A stretch of 64,000 nucleotides of DNA from Roseburia zhanii (GTDB taxonomy: Bacteria > Bacillota > Clostridia > Lachnospirales > Lachnospiraceae). The DNA lies in the NCBI RefSeq assembly GCF_014287635.1, contig NZ_JACOPH010000001.1:310001-374000 (forward strand). Direction: 5' to 3'. The stretch's first letter is position 1. Every line of letters starts with the position of its first letter. The position numbers were made by a program, and so were the translations under genes. A model generated the notes under the pieces. That model was not told the origin of the DNA. It was given only the letters and a program-made list of their open reading frames with translations, and ran no database searches. Of the stretch, positions 1 to 8,229 are shown piece after piece.

Positions 1-187
1 TTGCCAGAACGGGGTCATCTACAAGACGAAACTTTTCGGGTATATCTGCCAATGAGTTGATTTGTTCTGTAGCTGCATCAAGCAGATGATCGGCGGCAGT
101 AGGTTTTTTCAGAGTAAATTCGATGCAGTCAGCGGCACGCAGGATATCACGTTCTGCGGTAGCTGTGATGTGAATGATATAACTCAT
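1..187 (-). CDS. RelE/ParE-family toxin (partial, runs off the left edge)
   Basis: Reading the minus strand from position 187 gives an open frame beginning MSYIIHITATAERDILRAA, continuing with LLDAATEQINSLADIPEKF and RLVDDPV to the window edge. The helix-turn-helix hairpin, the QI..L...P..F..V pattern and the position just downstream of a Phd/YefM antitoxin are typical of RelE/ParE toxins, which block translation or gyrase; which target applies here cannot be told. The start overlaps the antitoxin stop (ATGA), so the two are translationally coupled. The C-terminal third is outside the window. The assignment rests on motif pattern and gene order only. Confidence 0.7.
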   Translation of the reverse strand, partial: MSYIIHITATAERDILRAADCIEFTLKKPTAADHLLDAATEQINSLADIPEKFRLVDDPVLA

Positions 188-447
188 CTGCGACGTTTAC
201 TCCGAATATCAGCCATTGCTTCTGAGAATGGTCGGGTGTTGCCAGAGGCAATATCATCCATACCTTCTTTGATCTGGCTATATAATTCAAAGCGATTGGT
301 TAATTCTTCGTAGGCTTCAATGCTCATAACAGCAAGATCGCCTTTTCCATTCTTCGTAATAAAAACTGGTTCAGGATAATTGTGACAAAATGTTGAGATT
401 TCGTTGTAGTTATTCCTTAAATCAGCACTTGATTTGATTGTTGGCAT
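184..447 (-). CDS. Phd/YefM-family antitoxin
   Basis: An 87-residue protein starting MPTIKSSADLRNNYNEI, followed by EPVFITKNGKGDLAVMS and AYEELTNRFELYSQ. This is the classic Phd/YefM layout: an N-terminal DNA-binding fold and a disordered charged tail (RSKRRR) that would wrap the toxin. The start at 447 was chosen because AGAGGTG lies about 8 bases upstream; the longer frame beginning at 486 would read through the promoter. It overlaps the toxin start by four bases. Autoregulation is likely because a dyad covers the promoter (468-496). Confidence 0.88.
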   Translation of the reverse strand: MPTIKSSADLRNNYNEISTFCHNYPEPVFITKNGKGDLAVMSIEAYEELTNRFELYSQIKEGMDDIASGNTRPFSEAMADIRSKRRR

Positions 448-467
448 AATGAACACCTCTTTATTTG

Positions 468-504
468 ATAACAAAATTATACACAAATTTTGTTATATAG
501 TCAA
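468..504 (-). promoter_or_regulatory. Toxin-antitoxin promoter with overlapping dyad operator
   Basis: On the minus strand TTGACT (504-499) and TATAAT (481-476) are separated by 17 bases. An 11-base inverted repeat, ATAACAAAATT (468-478) and AATTTTGTTAT (486-496), covers the spacer and the -10 box. This is the expected arrangement for autorepression by an antitoxin or toxin-antitoxin complex. Confidence 0.75.
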
Positions 505-604
505 TGGGAATGTGAGAATATTATATGTCAGTTTTTGTAATTATATTCGATTGACTTCCTTTGGGGAGCAATCCGGGCACCAGCCGGGGTTGTTCCCGGT
601 GTGG

Positions 605-825
605 GTGCGCCTAGCGGCGCACGTTTCTAATGGGTTAAAGTCCCGAATCCGCCCGGTAGTGGGAAGGATATAGCCGAAGGGTGTCCATCGTGAGATGGAA
701 TCTGAAGGAAGCTGGAAGTGAGGAACATACTAACTCATGGGCAAATCTCTGGTCTGACGAACAGAAATCTCATATAAGGTTATGCGTGAGGATAAGGCTG
801 CCCACCAAGTCGAAGTCCAATAACT
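605..825 (+). mobile_element. Group II intron remnant (5' part of domain I only)
   Basis: The segment opens GTGCGCC, matching the GUGYG intron start, and contains AAGGGTGTCCATCGTGAGAT, GGAATCTGAAGGAAGCTGG and TGAGGAACA blocks characteristic of bacterial group II intron domain I. It stops near 825 with no reverse transcriptase/maturase frame, no domain V and no domain VI, so it is a truncated scar that cannot splice by itself. The frame at 681-1016 crosses it by chance. Confidence 0.75.
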
Positions 826-839
826 ACACGGAATCATGC

Positions 840-1016
840 ATGATAAATGAGGCAGTTGACAATCTTGACATGGATGGCATGCAGCAGGTTGCCGATGAAC
901 TGAAAAGCTGTATCTTTACTGGAGCAGAGAGCGAAAAAGCTAAGAAGCTGATTGATGCGATCGAGGAGATGGATGTGGATATCTGTCTGGAGATTATGGA
1001 TAGCTGGGGTGTGTAA
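840..1016 (+). pseudogene. C-terminal gene fragment, HPt-like tail
   Basis: A 58-codon open stretch begins MINEAVDNLDMDGMQQVADE and ends EEMDVDICLEIMDSWGV. The leucine and acidic helical pattern resembles the C-terminal tail of Lachnospiraceae hybrid sensor kinases or HPt-like proteins. No ribosome-binding site precedes it and it directly abuts the group II intron scar, so it is most simply the 3' remainder of a gene whose 5' part was lost. The family call is weak. Confidence 0.35.
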
Positions 1017-1090
1017 GGGATATATTCAAAAATTATGTATGCAATAGAATACATGTTACATCATTGTTTGTAGAGATCATTATAAAGATT

Positions 1091-1119
1091 AAGCACCTGT
1101 TATAGGGTGCTTTTTCTTT
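1091..1119 (+). terminator. Intrinsic terminator
   Basis: AGCACC (1092-1097) pairs with GGTGCT (1106-1111), followed by TTTTTCTTT. It closes the remnant region before the next gene. Confidence 0.7.
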
Positions 1120-1230
1120 ACTCAGAAATATTATAAAAAAAGGTGTAACCAGAAGAAAATAAATCGTACTTATATTGTGAAAGGAGAAACAACTAAACTG
1201 AAGTAAAAGGGAAAAAGGAAGGAGATTAGC

Positions 1231-2079
1231 ATGAAGAGAAAAAAGATTTCATTATGTCTGGCTGGAATTCTTTTATGTGCCAGTGCATTAGGAGGAGCAG
1301 ATAGGGCATATGCAACAGAATCAAATGATGAAAAGATTCTTGCAGAAATTGAGAAAAGGGAAGAAAATGTTATCGATGAGGAATATTTAGAAAATGAAAA
1401 TGAAGCCGTTTTAAATAATGAAATGATAACAGAATATGTAGACGAATACAAGGAAGAAACAGGGGAATATCCGGAATATTATGCTGGAACATATGTGAAT
1501 GATGATGGAAATTTGGTTGTATGTGTTACTGATGATTCATCAGAAATTACGGAGAACATGATGGATGTGGCAGATAATGAGGACATTATTATTCAGGAGG
1601 TGGAAACAAATATCAATGATATCATGGATCTATACGATTTTATTGGTGATATCTATGAAGAGGCTTACGAGGAATATGTGGATAACGAAGAAATGAACGC
1701 TGTAACCGACGAAGATGAAGAGTATGCCGAAATGTTAGATTCTATGACGGGTTATTATGTGGATGAAGAAAATAATAACATTGTTATAGAATTAAAAGAT
1801 CTGGATACTCAGAAAGTAGAGGCTTTTAAAGAATTATTTTCTGATGATAGCTGTATTGTTTTTGAGGAGGGGGAGCAGGTAACATAAACAACAGGTTGGA
1901 GGCCTGGTAGAAAAATATATACACCATCAAGTTCAATGAGTACAGGATATCGTGCGTATTGGTATAGTCCTTCAGGAAAAAAATATAAAGGAAATAGTTT
2001 GACAGGAGATACTTTTACATATAGTTATATAAGTAAGATTGTAAATAATCAGTTGAGAACAGGTGCGTATTTATATTAG
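1231..2079 (+). pseudogene. Secreted acidic protein interrupted by an in-frame TAA
   Basis: The first 218 codons start with a signal peptide (KRKK, then a hydrophobic core LCLAGILLCASALGG, cleavage near AYA-T) and then a strongly Glu/Asp-rich region. Translation stops at TAA 1885-1887. Without any shift of frame, 63 more codons follow (TTGWRPGRKIY, then STGYRAYWYSPSGKKY, ending RTGAYLY) to TAG 2077-2079. The tail is basic and aromatic, has no other stop, and looks like a genuine C-terminal domain. AAGGAGAT precedes the start. I do not recognise the family. The gene is either recently nonsense-mutated, or the 218-residue product is real and the tail is relic. It lies 60 bases before an ECF sigma operon. 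Confidence 0.6.
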
Positions 2080-2083
2080 AAAA

Positions 2084-2115
2084 TTGCATCAGAACAATTT
2101 TTTGTTCTGATGCAA
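2084..2115 (+). terminator. Perfect 14-bp hairpin after the interrupted gene
   Basis: TTGCATCAGAACAA (2084-2097) and TTGTTCTGATGCAA (2102-2115) are exact reverse complements around TTTT. No U-tract follows on this strand, so it may be a weak or Rho-assisted terminator, or an mRNA 3' stabiliser. Confidence 0.5.
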
Positions 2116-2140
2116 AAAACAAATGAGTGGGGAGATGTAT

Positions 2141-2698
2141 ATGACAGACGAGAATATTATAAAGTTATATTTTGAACGTTCAGAATTAGCAATTTTGGAA
2201 ACCGACAAAAAATATTCCAGACTATGTAACAATGTTGCAGAAAATATTTTAAAGATAAGAGAAGATATTGAGGAATGTATAAATGATACCTATTTGAGTG
2301 TATGGAATAAGATACCACCTGTGAAACCGCATATTTTTTCAGCATTTTTATGTAAGATTACAAAAAATTTAGCAATAAAAAAATATGAATATCTGACAGC
2401 AGAAAAAAGAAATCCTAATTTGGAAGTGGTACTTTTAGAGTTAGAAGAATGTGTTTCTGGAAGAGAATCTATTGAAGATCACATAAATGAAAAGGAATTG
2501 GTCATTCTCATAACAAATTTCTTAAGACAACAAAGGCAACGTGAAAGAGTTGTTTTTATTCTAAGATATTGGTATTTAGAACCAATACATCAAATTGCCA
2601 AGAAAACAGGATGTAGCAAGAGTAATGTTAAAGTTATATTGATGCGAACCCGTAGACAACTGCAGGAATATTTGACTAAGGAAGGAATAAAAATATGA
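2141..2698 (+). CDS. ECF-type RNA polymerase sigma factor
   Basis: A 185-residue sigma-70 family protein. Region 2 is seen as IREDIEECINDTYLSVWNKI, and region 4 as RERVVFILRYWYLEPIHQIA followed by the helix-turn-helix KTGCSKSNVKVILMRTRR. The start at 2141 (MTDENIIKLYF) was preferred over 2123 because GGGGAG lies six bases upstream. It overlaps the next gene by four bases (ATGA), which pairs it with a membrane protein that is probably its anti-sigma factor. It should direct RNA polymerase to a small regulon in response to an envelope or peptide signal. The signal is unknown. Confidence 0.82.
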   Translation: MTDENIIKLYFERSELAILETDKKYSRLCNNVAENILKIREDIEECINDTYLSVWNKIPPVKPHIFSAFLCKITKNLAIKKYEYLTAEKRNPNLEVVLLELEECVSGRESIEDHINEKELVILITNFLRQQRQRERVVFILRYWYLEPIHQIAKKTGCSKSNVKVILMRTRRQLQEYLTKEGIKI

Positions 2699-3612
2699 CA
2701 AAAAAAGAATTGTTTTGGGCAATTAACGATTTAGATGAAGAATTTATTGATGAGGCATTAAAATATAAAAATAAAGGGAAAAAGTATTATATAATTCTGA
2801 CAATGGCAGCTTGCTTTTTCTTAGTATTTATATGTCGATATGAGATGGCATATGTATATCATGGAGAAGGGACGGCATCAGAAATTCAATTAGTCGTGAT
2901 GCCAAATAATAGAGTGTGTTTTTATGAATTATCAGAATTAAGACGTTATGAACAGAAGAATCTTAGTAAAAGATTAGGTGAGCTGATCTTTGATAGAGAA
3001 CAAATTTTAAATTATGATAAGAATAAAAATACAGTTTCAATGTATGTACCGGAAAAAGTTTATAAGGAGAAAGGAAAAGATAATTACGCAAAAATCATAT
3101 TAAAAGTAGATGGAAAATATTGGGAAGCAGAGTTTTTATCGTTTTTAATTGAAACCGTACCATCAGAATCGGAGTCTGCACTTACTAATATTATGGGTCA
3201 TGAATATGATTATTCAGCATATACTTTTGGAACAGTTTTAGAAGAAATCTATGGTGTATCAGATAAGTCTGACATTACACAAATTTTACTAAAACCATCA
3301 GAAAAAAATATCTGTACTATAGATGATCCGGCTGTTATACATGAAATCTATTCTATTACAAAGGACATGAAAGTAGTAGGTGATGATGAATTGGCACCAG
3401 AGCTGACTACGGAAAAAATAAAGCGAAGAAAAAGAAAATCAGATGAAAAATTATCTAGTATATTTTATTTTCAACTAAAAGATGGGCAGAAAATCATCCT
3501 ATATTATTTACAGAGTTATGGAGCGTTTGTAAGTAATGATGAGGATTATTATGTACCATTATCAGACGAAGATATGAGGAAGATAGAGAGAATTATAAGA
3601 AATAACAGTTGA
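2695..3612 (+). CDS. Single-pass membrane protein, probable anti-sigma factor
   Basis: 305 residues: a short N-terminal segment MTKKELFWAINDLDEEFIDE that could bind the sigma factor, one transmembrane helix (about residues 30-47, YYIILTMAACFFLVFICRY), then a large extracytoplasmic domain without cysteines of note. This topology and the four-base overlap with the sigma gene fit a transmembrane anti-sigma regulator. No zinc anti-sigma motif (HxxxCxxC) is present. The 3' end contains the -35 box of the fatty-acid operon promoter. Confidence 0.6.
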   Translation: MTKKELFWAINDLDEEFIDEALKYKNKGKKYYIILTMAACFFLVFICRYEMAYVYHGEGTASEIQLVVMPNNRVCFYELSELRRYEQKNLSKRLGELIFDREQILNYDKNKNTVSMYVPEKVYKEKGKDNYAKIILKVDGKYWEAEFLSFLIETVPSESESALTNIMGHEYDYSAYTFGTVLEEIYGVSDKSDITQILLKPSEKNICTIDDPAVIHEIYSITKDMKVVGDDELAPELTTEKIKRRKRKSDEKLSSIFYFQLKDGQKIILYYLQSYGAFVSNDEDYYVPLSDEDMRKIERIIRNNS

Positions 3613-3637
3613 CAAATAGAACCATCTGTCATATACT
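3609..3637 (+). promoter_or_regulatory. Fatty-acid operon promoter
   Basis: TTGACA (3609-3614), a 17-base spacer, then TATACT (3632-3637). Predicted transcription start is near 3644. The -35 box overlaps the last codon of the upstream gene. Confidence 0.8.
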
Positions 3638-3681
3638 TTGCCTATCAAATAGTTTGATAATCAAATTATTTGATAGGCAAA
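3637..3681 (+). promoter_or_regulatory. Candidate FabT operator within a 22-bp arm palindrome
   Basis: The core AGTTTGATAATCAAATT (3651-3667) fits the palindromic FabT site described in lactic acid bacteria and streptococci (ANTTTGATTATCAAATT-like). It lies just downstream of the predicted transcription start. It is nested in a longer palindrome in which TTTGCCTATCAAATA (3637-3651) pairs with TATTTGATAGGCAAA (3667-3681). The hairpin could also end the upstream sigma operon. A FabT-like MarR gene is the last gene of this cluster. Confidence 0.7.
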
Positions 3682-3714
3682 TAATTTTTAAAGGGTAAAT
3701 AAAAGGAGAATATT

Positions 3715-3948
3715 ATGTTAGAGAACTTAAAAACAATCATTGCAGAGCAGTTAAACGTAAATGAAGACGAGATCAAGGAAGAAAGCAATTTCAAAGATGA
3801 CCTTGGAGCAGATTCTTTGGATTTATTTGAGCTTGTGATGAGCTTAGAAGAAGAATACGGAATCGAGATTCCATCTGATGACTTAGAAAAGATCGCAACT
3901 GTAAATGATGTTATCGAATATTTAAAAGCAAAAGGTGTGGAAGCATAG
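3715..3948 (+). CDS. acpP: Acyl carrier protein
   Basis: 77 residues with the phosphopantetheine site [10 protein letters not shown] (Ser34). ACP carries the growing acyl chain between the enzymes encoded immediately downstream. Length and acidic composition are typical. AAAAGGAG precedes the start. It is the first gene of the operon, directly after the FabT-type operator, and its stop is two bases from the fabK start. Confidence 0.97.
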   Translation: MLENLKTIIAEQLNVNEDEIKEESNFKDDLGADSLDLFELVMSLEEEYGIEIPSDDLEKIATVNDVIEYLKAKGVEA

Positions 3949-3950
3949 AA

Positions 3951-4883
3951 ATGAAAACCGAGATTACAGAATTACTGGGGATCGAATATCCGATCATTCA
4001 GGGAGGCATGGCATGGGTTGCAGAATATCATCTTGCTTCTGCAGTATCAGAAGCAGGTGGTCTTGGTATCATCGGGGCAGCGAGTGCACCACCGGAAGTC
4101 GTGCGGGAACAGATCCGTAAAGTCAAAGAACGGACAGAGAAACCATTTGGTGTCAATGTCATGCTGATGAATCCGAATGCACCGGAAGTTGCACAGGTGA
4201 TCGTGGAAGAAGGTGTAAAAGTCGTTACTACAGGTGCAGGAAATCCGGCAAAATTTATGCCGATGTGGAAAGAGGCAGGCATCAAAGTGATTCCGGTCGT
4301 TGCAAGTGTCGCAATGGCGAGAATGATGGAAAAAGCCGGTGCAGACGCAGTCGTAGCAGAAGGAACAGAATCCGGCGGACATATCGGTTCTGCGACAACG
4401 ATGACACTAGTACCGCAGGTTGTCGATGCGGTAAAGATTCCGGTCATTGCAGCCGGAGGCATCGGAGATGGCAGAGGGCTTGCAGCAGCCATGATGCTTG
4501 GTGCAAAAGCCGTTCAGATGGGTACACGTTTCGTCGTGGCAAAAGAATCCATCGTACATGAAAATTATAAAGAACGGATCATCAAGGCAAAAGATATTGA
4601 TTCGGAAGTGACCGGACGAAGTACCGGACATCCGATCCGCGTACTCCGCAACCATATGACAAGAGAATATCTGAAAATGGAAGCAGAAGGCGTCAGCTTA
4701 GAAGAATTAGAAGTGCTGACCTTAGGTTCTCTTAGAAAAGCTGTCATGGATGGTGATGTAGTTAATGGAAGTCTGATGGCAGGACAGATTGCAGGACTGA
4801 TAAAAAAAGAACAGACTTGTAAAGAAATGATCGAGGAGATCATGCAGGAAGCAGAAGGGCTTTTATATAATAAGGAGAAATAG
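3951..4883 (+). CDS. fabK: Enoyl-ACP reductase II, FMN-dependent
   Basis: 310 residues of the nitropropane-dioxygenase-like TIM-barrel family. IQGGMAWVAE near the N-terminus, AEGTESGGHIG (His144, the position of the catalytic histidine in pneumococcal FabK) and the flavin-phosphate loops AAGGIGDGRG and LGAKAVQMGTRF are visible. It performs the last reduction of each elongation cycle using FMN and NAD(P)H. FabK-type reductases are triclosan-insensitive, in contrast to FabI. Overlap-free but nearly contiguous with acpP. Confidence 0.96.
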   Translation: MKTEITELLGIEYPIIQGGMAWVAEYHLASAVSEAGGLGIIGAASAPPEVVREQIRKVKERTEKPFGVNVMLMNPNAPEVAQVIVEEGVKVVTTGAGNPAKFMPMWKEAGIKVIPVVASVAMARMMEKAGADAVVAEGTESGGHIGSATTMTLVPQVVDAVKIPVIAAGGIGDGRGLAAAMMLGAKAVQMGTRFVVAKESIVHENYKERIIKAKDIDSEVTGRSTGHPIRVLRNHMTREYLKMEAEGVSLEELEVLTLGSLRKAVMDGDVVNGSLMAGQIAGLIKKEQTCKEMIEEIMQEAEGLLYNKEK

Positions 4884-4887
4884 AAAA

Positions 4888-5802
4888 ATGGGTAAACTGG
4901 TATTCATGTTTCCGGGACAGGGTTCCCAGTACATAGGAATGGGAAAAGAGTTTTACGATACCATGCAGGTGTGCAGGAATGTATTTGACCTTGCAAGTGA
5001 AGCTTCTGGTCTTGATGTGGCAAAACTTTGTTTTGAAGAAAATGATCAGATCAATATTACAGAATATACACAGATCGCCATGCTGACTACAGAAGCGGCG
5101 ATTTATGCAGCCATAAAAGAAAAGGGCATCATACCCGATGTTACGGCAGGACTGAGTTTAGGCGAATACGGTGCACTGATCGCATCAGGAGTTATGAGCA
5201 TGAAAGATGCATTTACAGTGATCAGGAAACGTGGAATTTACATGCAGAATGCCGTTCCCACCGGTGGTGCAATGAGTGCTGTCTTAGGCCTTGGGGCAGA
5301 CATCATTGAAAAGATCTGTGAAGATACCGAAGGGATCGTATCGATCGCTAATTACAATTGTCCGGGACAGATTGTTATCACAGGAGAAAAAACAGCAGTC
5401 GATAAAGCAGGAGAGACCTTAAAGGAGGCAGGGGCAAAACGTATTGTACCGCTTAAAGTAAGCGGACCGTTTCATTCGAAGATGCTCATTCATGCCGGGG
5501 AACAGTTAGGAGCAGCTTTAAAAGACGTTGCGATCGCTGATAAATTTATCCCATATGTGGCAAATGTAACCGCAGATTATGTGACAGATGCAAAAGAAGT
5601 AAAACCATTATTAGAACAGCAGGTAGCATCAAGCGTCCGCTGGCAGCAGACGATCGAGCACCTGATCGCCGACGGTGCAGATACGTTTGTAGAGATCGGG
5701 CCGGGCAGGACATTGTCAGGATTTATGAGAAAGATCGATCGGAATGTAACGGTATATAACATCGATAAGATGGAGGATTTTTTGAAATATGTTGACAGGT
5801 AA
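4888..5802 (+). CDS. fabD: Malonyl-CoA:ACP transacylase
   Basis: 304 residues. MFPGQGSQYIGMGKEF at the N-terminus, nucleophile Ser90 in GLSLGEYGAL, Arg115 in VIRKRG (binds the malonyl carboxylate) and His196 in GPFHSKML give the complete catalytic set. It loads malonyl groups from malonyl-CoA onto ACP. Its 3' end overlaps the fabG start by 14 bases, indicating coupled translation. Confidence 0.96.
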   Translation: MGKLVFMFPGQGSQYIGMGKEFYDTMQVCRNVFDLASEASGLDVAKLCFEENDQINITEYTQIAMLTTEAAIYAAIKEKGIIPDVTAGLSLGEYGALIASGVMSMKDAFTVIRKRGIYMQNAVPTGGAMSAVLGLGADIIEKICEDTEGIVSIANYNCPGQIVITGEKTAVDKAGETLKEAGAKRIVPLKVSGPFHSKMLIHAGEQLGAALKDVAIADKFIPYVANVTADYVTDAKEVKPLLEQQVASSVRWQQTIEHLIADGADTFVEIGPGRTLSGFMRKIDRNVTVYNIDKMEDFLKYVDR

Positions 5803-6529
5803 GATTGCTTTAGTGACTGGAGCAGGCAGAGGGATCGGAGCAGAGATCGCAAGAACTTTTGCAAGAGAAGGAGCTGCAGTCATCATCAATTATAATGGAT
5901 CAAAAGAGAGAGCCGAAAAAGTGGCAGCAGAGATCATCGCAGCAGGTGGAAAAGCAGAAACTTATCAGTGCAATGTCGCAGATGATGCAGCCTGTAAGGA
6001 AATGATCGATACCTGCATTAAATCATATGGCAGGATCGATATTCTTGTGAATAATGCAGGGATCACACGGGATGACCTGTTGATGAGAATGTCAGAAGAA
6101 GATTTTGATGCAGTCATGGATACGAATTTGAAGGGAACATTTCATACAATACGCCATATGTCCCGTTATTTTCTGAAACAGAAAAGCGGAAAGATCATCA
6201 ATATGTCATCGGTATCCGGTATTTTAGGCAATGCAGGTCAGGCAAATTATTCTGCAAGCAAAGCAGGTGTGATCGGACTGACAAAGAGTGTGGCGAGAGA
6301 ATTAGCATCGAGAAGGATCAATGTCAATGCCATTGCACCGGGATTTATTGCAACCGATATGACAGATGCAATGACAGAAGAAGCCAAAGAGAAAATAGCA
6401 GAATCTATTCCATTCAAACGGATCGGACAGCCGGAGGAAATTGCGGAAATGGCACTGTTTTTAGCATCTGATAAGTCAGATTATATTACAGGACAGGTAT
6501 TTGCAGTAGATGGTGGTATGACCATCTAA
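5789..6529 (+). CDS. fabG: 3-oxoacyl-ACP reductase
   Basis: 246-residue short-chain dehydrogenase. Rossmann motif TGAGRGIG (10-17), NNAG (88-91) and catalytic Ser141, Tyr154 and Lys158 (NYSASKAG) are all present. It ends with the usual VDGGM(T)I terminus. It reduces 3-ketoacyl-ACP with NADPH. The start lies inside fabD. Confidence 0.96.
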   Translation: MLTGKIALVTGAGRGIGAEIARTFAREGAAVIINYNGSKERAEKVAAEIIAAGGKAETYQCNVADDAACKEMIDTCIKSYGRIDILVNNAGITRDDLLMRMSEEDFDAVMDTNLKGTFHTIRHMSRYFLKQKSGKIINMSSVSGILGNAGQANYSASKAGVIGLTKSVARELASRRINVNAIAPGFIATDMTDAMTEEAKEKIAESIPFKRIGQPEEIAEMALFLASDKSDYITGQVFAVDGGMTI

Positions 6530-6550
6530 AGGAAAGAGAGCGAGGATATT

Positions 6551-7786
6551 ATGAGCAGACGAGTTGTTGTAACCGGTTTAGGTGCCATCACACCGATCGG
6601 ACTTAGTGTAGAGGAATTTTGGCAGTCCGTCAAAGAAGGAAAGATCGGATTTGCACCGATCACAAAATTTGATACATCAGAATATAAATGTCACATTGCA
6701 GCAGAAGTAAAAGGTTTTGAAGGAAAAAATTATATGGATTTTAAAGCCGCAAAACGAATGGAACTGTTTTCACAGTATGCAGTAGCAGCGGCAAAAGAAG
6801 CGATTAGTGATGCAAAACTTGATATGGAAAAAGAAGATCCATACCGCATAGGCTGTGCCATAGGTTCCGGAATCGGAAGTCTGCAGGCAATGGAACGTGA
6901 ACATATAAAACTGTTAGAAAAAGGTCCGGGACGGGTGAATCCGCTGTTAGTACCGCTTATGATCACTAATATGGCGGCAGGAAATGTTTCTATCCAGTTT
7001 GGCTTAAAAGGTAAGAGTTTAAATGTCGTAACAGCCTGTGCAACAGGTACAAACAGTATCGGAGAGGCTTTCCGTTCGATCCAGTACGGAGAAGCAGATG
7101 TTATGGCAGCAGGTGGAACAGAAGGAAGTGTGACACCGATCGGAATTGCCGGATTTAGTGCACTGACCGCATTGTCAACCGTGGATGATCCGACAAAATG
7201 CTCTCTTCCATTCGACAAAAACCGCAGTGGATTTGTTATGGGAGAAGGTGCAGCAGTAGTCATCTTAGAAGAATTAGAACATGCAAAAAAACGTGGTGCA
7301 AAGATCTATGCAGAAGTGACAGGTTATGGCTGTACTTCAGATGCTTACCATATCACATCTCCGGCAGAGAATGGAGAAGGTGCAGCAAAAGCCATGTTAT
7401 CAGCAGTAGCAGATGCCGGCTTAAAACCGGAAGACATTACCTATATCAATGCACATGGAACCGGTACACATCATAATGACCTTTTTGAAACGCGTGCGAT
7501 CAAACTTGCCTTTGGGGAACATGCCAAAGATATCAAGATCAACTCTACAAAATCCATGGTCGGACATCTGCTCGGAGCAGCAGGAGCGATTGAATTTGTG
7601 ACCTGTGTCAAAGAATTAGAAGAAGGTTATATCCACCGGACCGTCGGATATACGACCCCGGATGAGGAGATTGACCTTGATTACTGCAAAGAAGCAGTCA
7701 CGGAAACGTTTTCTTATGCACTCAGCAACTCATTGGGATTTGGCGGACACAATGCCAGTATTTTATTAGCAAAATATGAGGGATAG
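6551..7786 (+). CDS. fabF: 3-oxoacyl-ACP synthase II
   Basis: 411 residues, thiolase fold. The Cys-His-His triad of elongating condensing enzymes is seen as Cys163 (VTACATGTN), His302 (NAHGTGTHHND) and His339 (STKSMVGHLLGAAG). It condenses malonyl-ACP with acyl-ACP. In many Clostridia the next genes are accB, fabZ and accC; here fabZ follows after three bases and accB is missing. Confidence 0.96.
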   Translation: MSRRVVVTGLGAITPIGLSVEEFWQSVKEGKIGFAPITKFDTSEYKCHIAAEVKGFEGKNYMDFKAAKRMELFSQYAVAAAKEAISDAKLDMEKEDPYRIGCAIGSGIGSLQAMEREHIKLLEKGPGRVNPLLVPLMITNMAAGNVSIQFGLKGKSLNVVTACATGTNSIGEAFRSIQYGEADVMAAGGTEGSVTPIGIAGFSALTALSTVDDPTKCSLPFDKNRSGFVMGEGAAVVILEELEHAKKRGAKIYAEVTGYGCTSDAYHITSPAENGEGAAKAMLSAVADAGLKPEDITYINAHGTGTHHNDLFETRAIKLAFGEHAKDIKINSTKSMVGHLLGAAGAIEFVTCVKELEEGYIHRTVGYTTPDEEIDLDYCKEAVTETFSYALSNSLGFGGHNASILLAKYEG

Positions 7787-7789
7787 AAC

Positions 7790-8227
7790 ATGTCATTATT
7801 AAATACAAAACAGATCATGGAGATCATACCGCACAGACAGCCGTTTCTGCTGTTAGATACGATTGAAGAATTGGAACCGGGTGTAAGAGCTGTTGGGAAA
7901 AAATGCGTCAGCTATAATGAACCTTATTTTGCCGGACATTTTCCAAAAGAACCGGTCATGCCGGGAGTCCTGATCATTGAAGCAATGGCACAGGCAGGGG
8001 CAGTAGCTATTCTTTCAGAGCCGGAAAATAAAGGAAAAACAGCATATTTTGCAGGCATCAGCCAGGCAAGATTTAAGCAGAAAGTAATACCGGGTGATGT
8101 GTTGACCTTAGAACTTGAGATCATCAAGCAGAAAGGACCGGTCGGAGTCGGACGGGGGACTGCAAAAGTTGATGGAAAACTTGCAGCATCCGCAGAACTT
8201 ACATTTGCAATAGGAGATGGAAAATAG
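7790..8227 (+). CDS. fabZ: 3-hydroxyacyl-ACP dehydratase
   Basis: 145-residue hot-dog-fold protein. The catalytic pair is His50 in [14 protein letters not shown] and Glu64 in [10 protein letters not shown]. It removes water from 3-hydroxyacyl-ACP to give trans-2-enoyl-ACP, the substrate of FabK. Its stop is two bases before accDA. Confidence 0.96.
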   Translation: MSLLNTKQIMEIIPHRQPFLLLDTIEELEPGVRAVGKKCVSYNEPYFAGHFPKEPVMPGVLIIEAMAQAGAVAILSEPENKGKTAYFAGISQARFKQKVIPGDVLTLELEIIKQKGPVGVGRGTAKVDGKLAASAELTFAIGDGK

Positions 8228-8229
8228 CA

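Noticed and set aside
681..1016. 111-residue open frame
   Set aside because: Its first half translates the group II intron domain I sequence. Only the part after 840 could descend from a gene.
2123..2140. Sigma factor start at 2123
   Set aside because: GGGGAG would lie inside the gene; 2141 has correct spacing from it.
4028..4492. 154-residue minus-strand frame in fabK, and similar long antisense frames in fabF, accDA and ftsH
   Set aside because: Shadows of strongly biased sense genes; no starts or motifs of their own.
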